A DNA stretch of 64,000 bases from Vespula vulgaris (GCF_905475345.1 NC_066592.1:558001-622000); one strand, 5' to 3'. Shown: positions 36,616 to 49,689, numbered from the stretch's first letter. Notes: generated by a model from the sequence alone, not told the origin. Numbers and translations are program-made.

Positions 36616-36760
36616 GTATGTAATGATTCCGCCTAAGGGTGGAAAAAATATTTTGGAGATCGAACAGTTTTTCTATCGCTCGGTTGTCCGTATCCGAGAG
36701 GTTTTCGTTGAAAAATCGTTGGGAGAGTCTCTCTCTGTCTCTCTCTCTCTTAAAATTAAG
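36616..36760 (+). other. Candidate 145-nt leader intron
   Basis: Starts GTATGT and ends with a CT-rich tract (36727-36750) followed by TTAAAATTAAG. The acceptor is moderate, because AAAATTAAG sits between tract and AG. Phase is irrelevant, since the intron is upstream of the start codon. Confidence 0.3.
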
Positions 36761-36906
36761 AGAGGAAAAGAGGCTCGAATGAGCCGATATATCTGGACCT
36801 CTGGTTGAAGAAGGCTTCGTAAGAGAACGAAGAGTAACTCGATCCTTGGAGAAAAAAGGAAGAAAAGGAAGAAGAGAAAGAATTGTTGGTGAATCGAATC
36901 ATCGAG
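36761..36906 (+). other. 5' UTR part of exon B
   Basis: A purine-rich leader (GAAAAGGAAGAAGAGAAAG type) directly before ATG 36907, similar in character to the GAA-rich leader of exon A. Confidence 0.35.
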
Positions 36907-37269
36907 ATGGATGCCCTGGAATTGCAAGCTGCCCTGGTCAAGTTGGATCCGGCTACCACGGTGACGCCGATCACTTCGAACGTCAAACTGATGTCTCATC
37001 ATCGTATCGCCTTCGCCGTGGACGTCGACGACGACGATCTGACCCTAAGGAATTCTTCGGAGGTCGACGAAAAACAGTCGAGCGGTGGTTGCTCCAGCGA
37101 ACATCAGCAGAGTTCTGCATCGACTACGACGGGGACGGGTACGACGGGGACGAGGAAACTTCAAAACGCGAATTGCGGCGCTAGTCTGACCGTGACTACT
37201 CATCAGAATCATCAGACCAGCCAACAACAGATGGGTATGTCCAAGTGTAATCTCGTCGAGGTCAGGTGA
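36907..37269 (+). CDS. Exon B, first segment up to an in-frame TGA (120 residues)
   Basis: I do not recognise the protein. ATG 36907 has G at -3 and G at +4. The first half is not low-complexity (starts MDALELQAALVKLDP; contains an acidic VDVDDDD patch), while the second half is Ser/Thr/Gln/Gly-rich. Codon usage looks coding throughout. The frame stops at TGA 37267-37269 followed by C, a context known to be leaky in animals. The same frame resumes at once and runs 47 codons to a perfect donor. Alternatives: a 120-residue upstream ORF ahead of a main start at 37294; a sequence or assembly error; or use of the internal donor-like GGGTATGT at 37233-37240, which would remove the TGA (phase 1). 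Confidence 0.6.
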   Translation: MDALELQAALVKLDPATTVTPITSNVKLMSHHRIAFAVDVDDDDLTLRNSSEVDEKQSSGGCSSEHQQSSASTTTGTGTTGTRKLQNANCGASLTVTTHQNHQTSQQQMGMSKCNLVEVR

Positions 37270-37410
37270 CGCCAGCCCTGCTTCGGCGTTAACATGATTT
37301 ATCATACCTATCCGCCGCACCGGGGTAGCAAGCACCACGGTAAACATCATGCGAAGGAGAAGAGACATCATCATCACACTATGCATCATCAGCATCATAG
37401 AGCTCATGTG
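37270..37410 (+). CDS. Exon B, His-rich segment after the TGA, ending at a donor
   Basis: In the same frame as 36907, 47 codons without a stop, 15 of them His (for example KHHGKHHAKEKRHHHH). The exon ends at CATGTG|GTAAGT in phase 0. An ATG at 37294 with AAC before it (good insect start context) could begin a 39-codon product of its own, which is the ordinary alternative to readthrough. Phase 0 matches exon A and the 51-nt exon at 54074. A nearby CT-tract acceptor at 37501 ends in GAG, which is disfavoured. Confidence 0.5.
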
Positions 37411-37470
37411 GTAAGTCACGTATTGTCTCGTGATCAACGACGATCCTCGGTGAATCGACAAAGACTACTT

Positions 37471-37500
37471 TTCCCTCTCCTCTCTCTCTCTCTCTCTCGA
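37471..37500 (+). repeat. (CT)n microsatellite
   Basis: TC run 60-90 nt past the exon B donor, ending CGAG. Confidence 0.85.
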
Positions 37501-38451
37501 GGATTCTAATTCTATTAAAATCTATGCGCATCCTACCAAGGACACGAAACGCACAATGAGGAGACGAATGTCTTTGAGATCGATCGCTATCTCTTTGATA
37601 TTTCTCATGACGAAGGAGTCTCTATTCTTAGAAATGCATTCTTACGATATAAGCATTTATTACGGAATAAAGATAGGTTTTATTATTTTTTTTTCTCTCA
37701 AAGAGACCTTAGCGTAGGATAAAAGACTTGTATCTTTTAAATAGCAAGAGAAAAGAAAAGAAAACCAAAGAACGCTTTCGCAGTTCACGGTTCAAACTGT
37801 AACAGACTCGCTACAGAGATTTCGAGGGAAGATCTTCCCGATCCGTATCTAATCTCGCGACAGGTCTAGGAGTTTGCGCTCGCAAACACGGCGAATGTGT
37901 ATCACCGAGTCAGCGAACAATGCGATATGCGTTCTCCGAGTGGCATTTCGCAACAGCAACAGCAACAGCAACAGCAATGGCAACGGTAACGGCACAACCT
38001 TGTACCCTATTGCACATAATTCGATGTAGAGGGACGAGCATGTTCCGTGACAGAACATGTTTAGGTATTTGTGTTTGTGTGTACGTATGCAAGTATCTCA
38101 AGGGAGAAGCCTCGCGTTCGCAGTTAACCGAGGTATAATCGGTCCATCGCAGCATTCGAGTATCGCTCGAGATCGCTAACGCTTAATAGATGCGCTATTC
38201 CCTCTTCCCTTCCTCTCCCCCTCCCTCTTCCTTTCGCTCTCTCATCGTGGCTCTTGTCGATTTCAAGTACAGGTGCATATACATGCACGAGTAGTACAGC
38301 AAATACTTAACAATTAATAGTCTCCCTTTACTCTTTGTCGAAATTTTTTAATTAATTTTGCCTGGTAGTAAATATTTCCCGCTGATTGGTGGATAATTAT
38401 ATATTAATTTTGCGTTTAATAATTTATCGTTATCGAATGGTTTAATGGAAC

Positions 38452-38452
<1 letters not shown>

Positions 38453-38482
<30 letters not shown>

Positions 38483-38516
38483 TATCTATTTATTTATCTA
38501 TCTATCTATCTATCTC
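38453..38516 (+). repeat. (CT)n/(CTAT)n compound microsatellite
   Basis: A TC run passing into ATCT units. Confidence 0.85.
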
Positions 38517-40921
38517 TGACCACACGTTTTCATCAACGTGAGACTCGAAGGGAGTTGATAATTTATTTTTAATGCGCTCGATATATCCACTCTTTAATGA
38601 ATTGCGAGAGAAATACATTGTCGTTACCTCGCCGTTTAATGGGAAACGCGAGCGATCAGAAAAAAAAGTTCGTCGTGAGGCATTAGCTCAGAAATTATTC
38701 TCTTTCGAGTCGTTCATGCGCGTACACATCGCTATCGGAAAATCACCCTTCGTCGTGTAAAATGTACTCCGAGATTGCATTACGTTCGATCCTTTTGAAT
38801 AAGATCACAATTTGAGTAAAGTAAAGATTACAAAATCGACGAGAAATTTAGAGAAATATTTGTTCGACAAATATGGTCTTTTTTATCGGTCGGAATCGTA
38901 TTGGACGTTCTGTCTACATATATTTGCAACACAAACGAGCACGAACGAAGCGAATATAAAACGTCACTCGTTATCGAAAAATACGTAGTTCTTGGTTCAG
39001 ACGATTCGGAATTCATACTCGACGAGGTAAACTTTGGAGAAAAATCGAGACAAAGCGTCGCATCTATCGCAAAGTAAAAGAGCGTTCTGGTTTGGCGCGA
39101 AGAGCTGAACGATGTTACGCGAAACTCGTTTGCCGAAGCACGTATGGCACGTTCGAGGGCGTGCTGCATAAATTTTCTTATGACTGCGTTTCCGAGTCAC
39201 GCACCCTTGAGCGACATACGAGCGACGCAACGAGATCGTGTCCGAGACGTATCTAACGCGCATGAAACTCCTCCTTCTTTTTTCTTCCCTTTTCTCTCTC
39301 CCTTTGCCTCTCTCTCTCTCTCTCTGTTTCTCTTTCTTCTTCATCCGCTACTTCTTCTTCTTCATCTTCATCTTCTTTTTCTTCGTCCTCGTCATCTCTG
39401 CTCAACTCGGCCAGTTCCCTTCGAGAGATACACACATACATGTCCCGTTCGCACATGAAAGACGATGCAGTATAAACCGATAAAGACCGTTTCTTTTTCT
39501 GAATCCATAGAAGTCAGCTCGTTAGAGATGATAAATGCGGTCACGCGAACTCGTTTTTCTCTTTTACGCGTCGTTCGATCGTCTCCAATCTCCCTAATAA
39601 TAATCTTCGATCGTCATTAACTTTTTTAATGCGACTCGTCGTCGCATAGAACCGTCTGCGGCCATTAATCCTTAATAAATTAATTAATAGATAAAGATTC
39701 CACGAGACCTTTGAGATTTTCTTGAAATTTTAAAGAGACCTCTCGAACGAATCGAAATATACGAGGAACGAATGAAGCCGTCGGACGACGATGATCTGTA
39801 TCTGGCACGACGTTGACGCATGCGAGTAACTCTAGACGCCGATCGAGACTCGCGATTTCGTTCGAACGAGAGAATAACGCGGTATAAGTTACGTCGGTCT
39901 AAAAACGGAGACGAAAAGAGAGAGAGAGAGAGAGAGAATATCAACGTGGCACGATGCAATCTTCATAGGATTATCGATGCAAGAGGAATCAAGCATTTTT
40001 CTTTGTCCGCATTGTTTTTTTTTTTTCTTTACAAACACAATCGTAGAGTTTCTCGATTCACTATCGACTGATTCCTCCAAATGGTATTGGATTCTCGGAA
40101 GGGACTGAGAGAGAGAGAGAGAGTAAAAGGGTGTAGCAACATATAGAGACATATCTCTCATCGCGAACCACACACATACGATTTGCAACATGTACATGTA
40201 GCTAAATCTACAGATGGACAGAGATAAATGGATAGATATAGATGGAGCAAGAGAGAGAGAGAGAGAGATTGGGCGTCCGTTGGCGGACATTTCGCATGTA
40301 CCGGGTGTTGCGCAGATCGATAGCACGGAGCCTGTAACTCGGCGGCCGTTTCCACCAGAGAAGCCTCTTTTTCCTATCCGTGCAACGACATATATGTCGG
40401 CAACACGTGCGAATTTGAACCGTGTATCGCTTCGTATACGCATTAGCATGTGTGTACGTACGTGTGTGCGTCCGTGTGTGCGTGTCTCTGCGGTACCCTT
40501 CGTTATCGGACGAATTGCCTGCGGCACGACTTTGGTCCGAAACGTCCACTCTCATATTTAGGGCGGTTCTCTACGACCAAAAGTGTCACCGTGTTCTCTT
40601 TCGCGCATGTACGCGCATAGACGGAGGGTGAAGTAAAAACAGTAAAAGAGAAAGAGAAGAGAAAAAAAATGAAAAGAGGAAAGGGAGACCGTCACGGGGC
40701 GATATCGTGACCAGGGCCAGTCTTTCAATTAGAGACTTAAGCCCTGGATTTAACGTAGCTCGAAAGAATGGTCGGGCAACGTGTATACACGTGCTTACAC
40801 GCGCGTGAGAGATTTAAGTCTTTGATTTTTCTCTCTCGCTCGCACCCCTTTATATCTTCCAACCCTTCTTAGCTGTTCCGACATCGAAGACTGACGAACG
40901 CTAACTCGAAGAGGCTTCTGA

Positions 40922-40941
40922 CGTCTATCGTACGATAGACG
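40922..40941. other. 20-bp perfect palindrome
   Basis: CGTCTATCGTACGATAGACG equals its own reverse complement. It may be a dimeric protein-binding site or chance. No gene is adjacent. Confidence 0.7.
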
Positions 40942-41139
40942 ATATTCTAGTCCCCGAGAGCGAGTCTACTTATCGGTTTTGGATACCACGGATTTTCACG
41001 TGAAATTGGGTGAGAGGCTTTGCCTGTTTGACTATCGATAGGGAAAATTGAGATCGCTCGTGAAACGTGAGACACCACGAGTATACACGCGATCTTTCTT
41101 ATCTATCTTCTTCCATCGATCTTTTTCCTTTTAAAGATA

Positions 41140-41216
41140 AGTTTCTCTTTCTTTTTTACTTTTTCTTTTTTATATTTTTTTTTATTTTTTTTTGTTTTTT
41201 TTTTTTTTGTTATTTT
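41140..41216 (+). repeat. T-rich tract
   Basis: Long runs of T broken by single C, A and G, followed by TTATTTTGTTAG. It resembles an acceptor but the frames after it have no donor. Confidence 0.75.
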
Positions 41217-42587
41217 GTTAGATGAGGATTTTCAAAGAGAGATACCGATTGACGCTTTCATTCTAGTTCAGTGGATCAAGAGGCGAAAGACGTTTGCCTT
41301 CTTACCTTTCTCTTAAATATCATAATAACTTTGAGAGTAGTCTCGTCTTGTAAATTACAGGATGTGCGTGATCGAAAGAAACAATTCGACTCGACAAGTC
41401 CAATCCACATATCGATGCAATTTTCGAAACGCAATTTCGTTAATCATCCCCTTTCGACGATCGAGACGACGACGACGAAGGTGAAAAACTCTCGATGAAT
41501 AGAAAACTCGTTTTCGTATCAGGAATATTTTTTTCTTCGTGCTGCTTATTATACCATGATCTCTCTCTCTCTTTCTTCCTTGAAAAAAAAGAGAAGAACT
41601 AGAAGACTAAAAAGATTCTGACCTTGGCCCGAAACTCTCGTTCCACGGATATATTTATCCAAGGAAGCGTATCTAATGTTTCGAGAGAAATGATTATTAA
41701 TAGGTGGACTCTCTTCTTGGACTAGCGTTAATGTTGATTCTTGTCGTACGAGTTTTCGTAATATTTACAAAGTATTGACACCGATAGGGATAGAATTAAC
41801 GAGGTCTTATTAAGAAGGTAAGAAGGTGTACCCTTGTAAATATTAACGATGCAACGAGGCGACTTTTTGTCTACGACTAATTCTGTGCAAAGACCGTTTG
41901 GAACGTTCGTTCAAAGTAATCGAATTAATAAAGGAAAAAAAGATCGAAGCAAGGATGACAAAGCTTTTTCTGTCGCGTTTTGCACGCGGAGCCGAAAAAA
42001 ATCCTATCGATTTTTTAACTTAAAATAGAATGCAAATGTTATACGTCAGACGGCAAATACGTGTCTATATGAAAACGTATCTTTGGCTGCAGTCGATCTC
42101 TTTATTTTGAACGAACCAAGAGGATTAACCAAACAGGATTTTCCGAAGCCCTCGCGTAGTTTGCGCATACCACGTGTTGCAGTCTCGTGCAGCAGGAGTA
42201 TTCTTCTTTATCTTTTTCTTTTTTCCTCTTTTTTTTTTCTTCTTTTTATCAAGAGATATTTCTACTTCGCTGCCACATGGATAGGATAGGGGCGTGCATA
42301 AATCGTAAAACTTTTGTACATCAGAATTTGTAACGAAATCGTGATCAGGAGAAAATTCGATTCGCACGAACGATCCATCGAGCCGACGTTGAAAAGAAGT
42401 TTCGTAATCGAATTTGATCGTATATCGTACGTGTAGCTGCGATCGGTGGGGACAAAAAGACACGTGCGTAAAACGCGCTACGAAATCCTGTGTGCACGTG
42501 CGAGCTGAATTACATACATCCCACGTAGAAAGTAGTCACAGTCTATGATATATTTCTAAGAGAAGATTTAATATATCAAGGTTTGAA

Positions 42588-42589
42588 GA

Positions 42590-42616
<27 letters not shown>
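42588..42616 (+). repeat. (GA)n microsatellite
   Basis: A clean GA run of about 13 units. Confidence 0.85.
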
Positions 42617-42620
<4 letters not shown>

Positions 42621-45600
42621 AAGAAAAAATTCGACGAAAGGGAACCGACATTTATTGCTTTTCATAAATATTTATGTCGGTTACTTGAGTTAGCTCGTTC
42701 GTTCGCTCGCTCGCTAGCTCACTCTCTTTCTTGACTTCGGCGGTTTTCTTTTCTTTTCTCTATTTCTCATTTTTTGTCTCCCTTGCCGTACCAAAACGCA
42801 GATTCAGCTCGCTGCACTCGCGGAATCGAGGCCATGACACGCTCCGTTATTTTTCTAGTACCGTTCCTTACGTATATATATACATAGTTATGCAGCACGA
42901 ACGGGATATCGCAGAACGAATAAGATTTTTAAGGAGTCTTATATCGACGTAACGTGAATTTTAATATCGGAGGAACCTCCGTCGTTCGGAATAATTTTTT
43001 TCCTTCGGGCGGGGTAGTTTCGTTAGTTATAACGCGCTTACGACGTTAGCTCGAATTCGATGCGAAATTATTTGCGGGAGCTACTATTCTAATCAAATAT
43101 TTTTCAACGACAAACACCGTCGACCGCGATAAGCCTCGAAGCTTTGTCTTCGATCGCAGTTAGCATAAAACGTATTCGAGAATGCTTAATACCTCTATTA
43201 CACGGTCGAACGGAAAATTACAAGCCACGAAACGGCTAAGCGAGCGAATTCTCCTAAGTCGTGCGGGCGTTCTTGAACGATGCTCTTCCTGACTTCTCTC
43301 TTATTCTACTTAAAGATACTGCGCAGCAGTAGGTAGGTAAGTACGTATGCGTTCGCATAATCTTGCTTACAGGCAACTCTTTCGCGAGATACTTTCCATA
43401 TAAACGATACTATCAAACCCGTATCTACGTCAGAAAAGTATCATGACATCCGGAAAGTTCCTTTTAAGAAATCCACGTACTTTAGGGGAGACGTCGAGCG
43501 AGATCGTTTCGATTGTATTATCGTTTCGAAATCCCGTAAACGTAGATATTTATTTTACGTTAAAATCGAAAGATCCGAACGAAGAGGGACTACTACCATA
43601 CGACGCGAACGCCATTGAGAGCGGTCGCCTCCAAGGCCAACGCTTTCCAAAGGTGGTCCAGTTAGCAGCTTGGTAACAAAGATCTCTCTTATTCGAGAGT
43701 ACGATAGCTCCTCCGTCTAATTCTCTATCGGAAACAAAACTATTCTACACTTGACCGTTCTTATTCCGTTCGAAAGATATTACATAATACTGTCAAATTA
43801 AAAATGAGATTCGTTACGAGTATGGAAGCGCGTTCTCTCCTGGCTTTCATATTCATATCGCATTCCGCTTTCACAGAAGAAAACGCGTTCGAACTGACCG
43901 CCAAAGAATAAAATGGATGTCCGAGAAGAGCCGTTGGTCGGAAACAGACGAAAAGGAAACAATAGGATTCCAGCAGCGTTTCGATTAGAAATTATAATAC
44001 GCTTACGCTTCCGCGGGAGTTCGTGCGTATGTTTGCCCTGTGTAGTTTGCATGTACGTATGCGTGTGTGTGTATGCGTGAGGTCGGTCCGACGGCGAACA
44101 TAATATTTGACCGAGGCAAGCACGCACGACGAGCCGTGTACGAGAAGCGACTTCGTTTCGTTTCTACATCCGGCCGATCAGTGCCTGTCCGACCATCCTT
44201 ACCGAAGGACGCGCGAGTGAATTTTTACGGTCGTGGAAAAAATAAAACAAAAAAAAAACGTCCGTTTTCTTTCTCAAAAGTTATTCTTAATACTTACTCG
44301 CATATATTCTTCGTCTTCTGTTTTGTCGTCTCTGCTTACGCCTCGGTTGCTATCGCAAGTGTGGAATAGCGTCTAAGACGTAAAGCCTCGTACGTGTCTT
44401 ATCGATCCAGCCTCGATCTTTCTTGTAAGCACCATTTTTCCTTTGGAAAATATCGTCTCGATTCTTTTCTTTTTTTTCCCCCTTTTTTTTATTTTAGGAA
44501 CGAGCGTAAATCGATGAATCCAGTAGTGGATACCCTTCCGACGTGATCGGATAGTCAAGGGTCGGTGACGTTCATCGATCGAAAAGATCCTTTCGAGAGC
44601 TCCAAGATATATCTGTTTTAAAACAAAATTCTTTACCCGGCGAATAATTGTCTTATCGTTCTTCTGTAGAAAATCTTGCTTTATTAAATATTCGCGACGT
44701 TATTAATTGTGACGTAATAAACGCGCAAAAGAAATACTTCGAACGAGCGGATCCAAGGAAGTACTCTCTTATTTCCGAAAGGATCAACAACGGGCTCGAA
44801 CGAGCAGCGAGGGCACTCGTAAAAGTTATTAGCGCCGTTCTTATAAATTAGGATTTATCCGGTATTATCGTGGCCTCGAGCCAATGCAGTTGTAGCTCGC
44901 GAAAACCGATTACCGTGTTTTACTTCTTAACTTTCGTTACTCCGCTCGCTCGTAAAAATTTGAAAAAGATTACCGGAAGGGCGTAACTTCTCTTTTAAAT
45001 TCGTTCAGCAAACAAAAAGACGCGTCTCTACTATTCGCTTTTAATTTCGTAGCAACGTTCCTGTATTAATTATTTGTAAATGCGTGTCTTTCTTAGAATT
45101 TTGATGGAAGTCGTTCCATGTTTTCTTATGCAAAATTCATTCGTTTACTTTTCTGACGGACGCCAATTTTCGTAGATTAAAATTCATTGGTAATCTCGTT
45201 AAAAGAGAGAAAGAGAGAGAGAGAGAGAGAGACGAAGAAGTTATTTCAAAATAGTCTTTCGGAATTACAATATCATCTGTCAAGCTACAAATTTGCTAAA
45301 AGTTTAATGATCTACGAACAATATCCGCTGGTGATCGTAAACAAGAATATAGAAGGAGAAGAGAAAAAAAAATAAAGAAAAAATTTGCGATTGTCAAAAA
45401 AGATCCATTAATCAAACTCCATTCCCACTTTATCTTATATTTTGCCGTAAGACAGGGACATCGTCGCTTTCAGATTATCCATTGCGATATTGGATTATGG
45501 TGGAAGCAAGACGACTATACTGGCGCTGTACCGTAGTTTAATTTAATATACGTGCGGGAGGCTCTTCCGTGAAATCGGGACGACTCAGTGCTCACTCGGC

Positions 45601-45677
45601 CTTCCGATCGCGTAGAGATCGTTCGTCCGTCACCGCGGAAGAGCTTCTGTCTTAAACAACGCGACGGTGATCTCTCA

Positions 45678-45682
<5 letters not shown>

Positions 45683-45713
<31 letters not shown>
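45683..45713 (+). repeat. (CT)n microsatellite
   Basis: A clean run of about 15 TC units. Confidence 0.9.
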
Positions 45714-45717
<4 letters not shown>

Positions 45718-48700
45718 AATCGTTTAAATATGTTCTTTTCTTTTTTTTAACATTTCGCTTTTCGGAAATGAGCGACAATTTTTCTACCTCGCGTCCGATC
45801 AACTTTTACGTTCAGTGCGAATATCTTTTCTCGATAATATTCGAGAAACGAATAACTAGTGACTAAGTAAGGTGCGAGTTTTATTTATTCGAGGCTGCGA
45901 TCGTTAATTCCACGTGATTGCAACGTATACCAACTGGATTTCGAAACGTTCTTTTGTTTTTCATCCAAGGAATGACAACGTGCTCCCTGATGCCGGTCTC
46001 TCTGCAAGATATTCTGGTAAATATCAAGAAAAATCGTTGAGTCGAGAATAACGATTTGAAATTAACTGAAAGCGAAAGCTGTACAATTTTCCGTTCGAAT
46101 GGGAACGGAACGTGCGCGTATTCCGTGCGAGATCAGAAATCATATGATTCACGTTACTTTTACTATTGACTCATGTTCTTCATGATCTCACCGGCTTCTG
46201 CTACATTGTTCACTGGCGAACCCGAGGATAATATAAGACGATCGTCGTTCCTCATCTTATCACGTACGATCGAATAAACGATTCCTCCACGTCGATAAAT
46301 AAACCATTCTATTGATTTTGTTGCAACGAGATGAATCGTCGTTTAACGAGTGAAACGCGCGCGTCTCGTAACTTTCCGTTCGAATCGTTAGCTTTCCCAT
46401 GGCTACGCAGGGATATAGATGTTTTAATAATCAATATTTTACCAGCTAAATTTGCAACCAAGAGTATAAATATCAAAGACCCCTGGATGTCTCGCGTATC
46501 CCTTGCTAACGTTACGAGTCAAATTTACGATTATGGACCGCGCACGTAGAGACGCTCGAAAGAAACTTCGTTATCTTTTCGAGCTAATTAAATGGACAGG
46601 AGAAAAAAATTTACAAATAAACGGACACGGAGATGGGGAGGTGGGGAGGGGTCGAGAAAAAAATTTACGATCGATTATTATCGCTCGTGTAAAGATTCCA
46701 AGGAGCTTTAGAATTTAAGGAAGATAAGCAAAGAAGCATTCGATAAGAAGGAACTCGTGCGGTTATATTACACCGGTACGTGCCATTGTTCCATATGCGG
46801 AGTTACTTGCTAATTAATATCACCGTTTAAGGAGACCCTGGAAATGGGAGAAAAATTCTAGTAATCCTGTTCGAACTTTGGAATCTGCGTCTTATTGCTA
46901 ACCGTTACGACCACCTAGTACCGGTTTTAAGTCCACGAGAGAAAAAAAAAACGGAGAAGAACAAAGCAAAGGAGTTTGTTTTCGTGACAAAGAGGAAAAA
47001 AATACAGACCGAGAGAGACTTTTTATGCAGAGAGGATAACAAAGATACAAAGTGAACGTTTTTCGTGCGTACGCGAAACGGTCGAACGGAATGCAAGGAG
47101 GAACAAACGATTGAGAGAGAATTTTTATATTTTTAGATTAGAAGATCCATGTAGCTACGGATACGCGAGAAGAGCTGCTCGATCTCCCGCGCTTACTCAT
47201 TGGAAAAATCCTGTATACGAATGAATTTATTCGAGCGGTAATTTCATTAAAAATTTTCCGGATCATTATCCATGACACTTGGTAATTTCCATATCGCTGT
47301 CCATATTTATCGACGATTTTTATTTCTACGTTTTCTACGCTTCTACTTACATACTTGATCGTTTAATTACACTTGCTGGATGTCGTATAAGAAAGAGAAA
47401 GACGGCCGCCCGATAGAATTATAATAAAATTGTTTCGTTATAAATCGCGTTTGATCTTTTCGATAAAGCGAAACGATATTGGATCTCTGCCCGTGAATTC
47501 TCTTTCGATTGGCATTCCACCGACGATACTTGTTTCACTTTCGAGAACATTTTTCCCTCTCTCTCTTTCTCTCTTACTTCAACCTTGATATCATCGACCA
47601 TGGTTACAATCGAAAAGATCTTATCGATCCGAGCGAATACACGGTGTAAAGGTAGTGTACGCCGATGTAAGGAGTTTTAAGTGTACAATGCGATTTGACA
47701 TGGAGAGAGAGAGAGAAAGAGAAAGAGAAAGAAAGAAAGGGAGCGAAAGCCACATGGCCGTGGAATACACGTGTTTCGAAACGGCAATATGGTTTCGCGG
47801 TTAAAACTATTAGATCGTGTCAGACCACTCGATGCAAACGAGACCTTCCAAGAGATACCAGACGAGGTCCCACCGTGGTTAATTCTATTATACTTGCCTG
47901 TTCTATAGGAGATCCGCTGGTCTATAGGAGTTCCCTTTTTCGAGTCTACGGAAGCAACTTTAAAAAAAATTATTAGAAAAAGGAGCAAGAAGGTATTGGA
48001 AATACATTTAGATTTTCTCGTTAATCGACGAAATTGGAAATTTCAATATCACTTCGCATCATATTTTAATTTCTTAATCCGATTTTCTAATTAACGTGAA
48101 AATAGACCGAAAGAGAGGAAGAGAGAGAGAGAGAGAAGAGGAAAAGAGAGGAAAAGAAACGAAAAAGGACGTGGGCGATATACACATGATCTCGCGAGGA
48201 CGGTGCTGCGCATGCACTTTATTGCAGTTTTATCGACCGGCCGCTGTCACGTTCCGAGGACCGTTATCTCAACGCCGTTGCCGCCACCACCCGGTAAAAA
48301 CGGAGCTGCACTGCGCGAGCGTGGTAGAAAACAATGGAAAAAAAGAAGAAAGAAAACGGGAAGAAAAAAGAAAGAAGAACTGGAAACGGAATGGCATTTC
48401 TTTTTTTCCCTTTCTTTTCTTTTTTTGTTTTCTTTTTCTTTTTGTTTTTACGAAGCACGTGCACTCCATTGCGAAGTATCGATAAAGTCTTAATATTGCT
48501 CGAAGCTCTCGGCGTTGTAGATACCCGCAATTTGAGGAAATCTCGTTTCCCGCCCTCGACTACATTTTTCTGAGCTTTCTCGAGATGCAAATTTTCTTTT
48601 TCTTCCCTTCCTATTTTTTTCCCATTTCTCTCGTTTCCCTTTACGAACGATCCTTCTTCGTGCATCGATTCTACCGTACGAGTATCGCTTCGTATCATCC

Positions 48701-49689
48701 GTAGTTCGTGCACTTTGCAGCGATTACTTGAAAACGATATCGTCTCACGTTTCATCCTCGAACCTCTCTCTCTCTCTCTCTCTTATGTTAACTCTCGTAA
48801 GTACTTTCGCTCTCTTTTTATCTTTCTCCTACGGGGATCATCGACGAGTGTTTTCTTTCCGTAAAAATATACGGTAGCTAACCTATCTATCTCGATGTGT
48901 CTAATCCACTCCCCTTTTCTCTCTTCTTCTTTCTTTTTCCACGTTAATCTCGAGTTCGATCTTCTTTTCTCTATTTTGCACTTCCAATGTCTTTTATCCC
49001 TTTTTATATCGAGCGAACGTGTCGACGACGATCGTTTTATCTTTTTCCTTTTAACGCGAGATTTCATTCGTAAAAATAAGAGAAAAAAGGAAAGAGAAAA
49101 GAAAAGAAATTCGTTCCTCTTTCTTCTTTTTCTTCTTCTTCTTCTCTACGTTTCTCTCGTGGATCTTCGAAACGTCGTTAGACGAATTTTTAAAAAAGGC
49201 AGTTCAGACGATTACGACGACGTCTAGGATTTTATTGTTCCGTCGATTATGCCAGCTAGTCCGGCATTGCCTCGTAACAATGGCCTTTGCTCGTTTAAAT
49301 TTGAAAGAACGAGTAGGAGAAAGAGAGAGCTAGAGGGACGTAGGGGCGCGAGAGGAGAGGGATGGTCTTATCGTATGTCCGCAAGCTAGAACGAATTCTC
49401 TCGCGTTTCTCGGCAGCCGTGCGATTTTCGGCTCTGTTCGCCGGTAACCCGAGGTATTTTCGTTTCTGGCACGTTGCTGAGGCCTACATTAATGTCGGGT
49501 TGGCTCGTGCACTTAACCATCTCGTTATGCAACTTACGAGCCTAGCTGGTCTCTTCTTTCCTTTACTCCCAAATTAAAGATACGTTAAATGGTTCCGTCA
49601 ACGACGACGACAACGTCGACGAGGATAGGAATGTCTATCGATTTTAAAATACCAAACATCTTCCTCCGATTCTTACTCGAGTATTTCAG

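Larger units (their letters stand above)
37502..49650. other. Non-coding stretch, probably intron downstream of exon B
   Basis: Several strong pyrimidine-AG acceptors occur (for example at 39415 and 41220), but none opens into a frame ending at a good donor. A poly-T region lies at 41140-41216. Small CAACAG (37950-37978), CT/CTAT (38453-38516) and numerous GA repeats are present. No recognisable protein. Confidence 0.45.

Noticed and set aside
37267..37269. Selenocysteine at the exon B TGA
   Set aside because: No SECIS-like element was recognised nearby, and selenoproteins are lost in the Hymenoptera examined. Readthrough or a second start is more economical.
37502..37715. Local continuation of exon B after the CT tract at 37501, with AATAAA at 37669
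   Set aside because: The acceptor ends in GAG, which is strongly disfavoured, and the following frame becomes AT-rich and noncoding-like.
41221..41320. Exon after the poly-T and TTATTTTGTTAG at 41220
   Set aside because: One frame is open for about 30 codons but no GT donor or supporting motif is present. Two other frames stop quickly.
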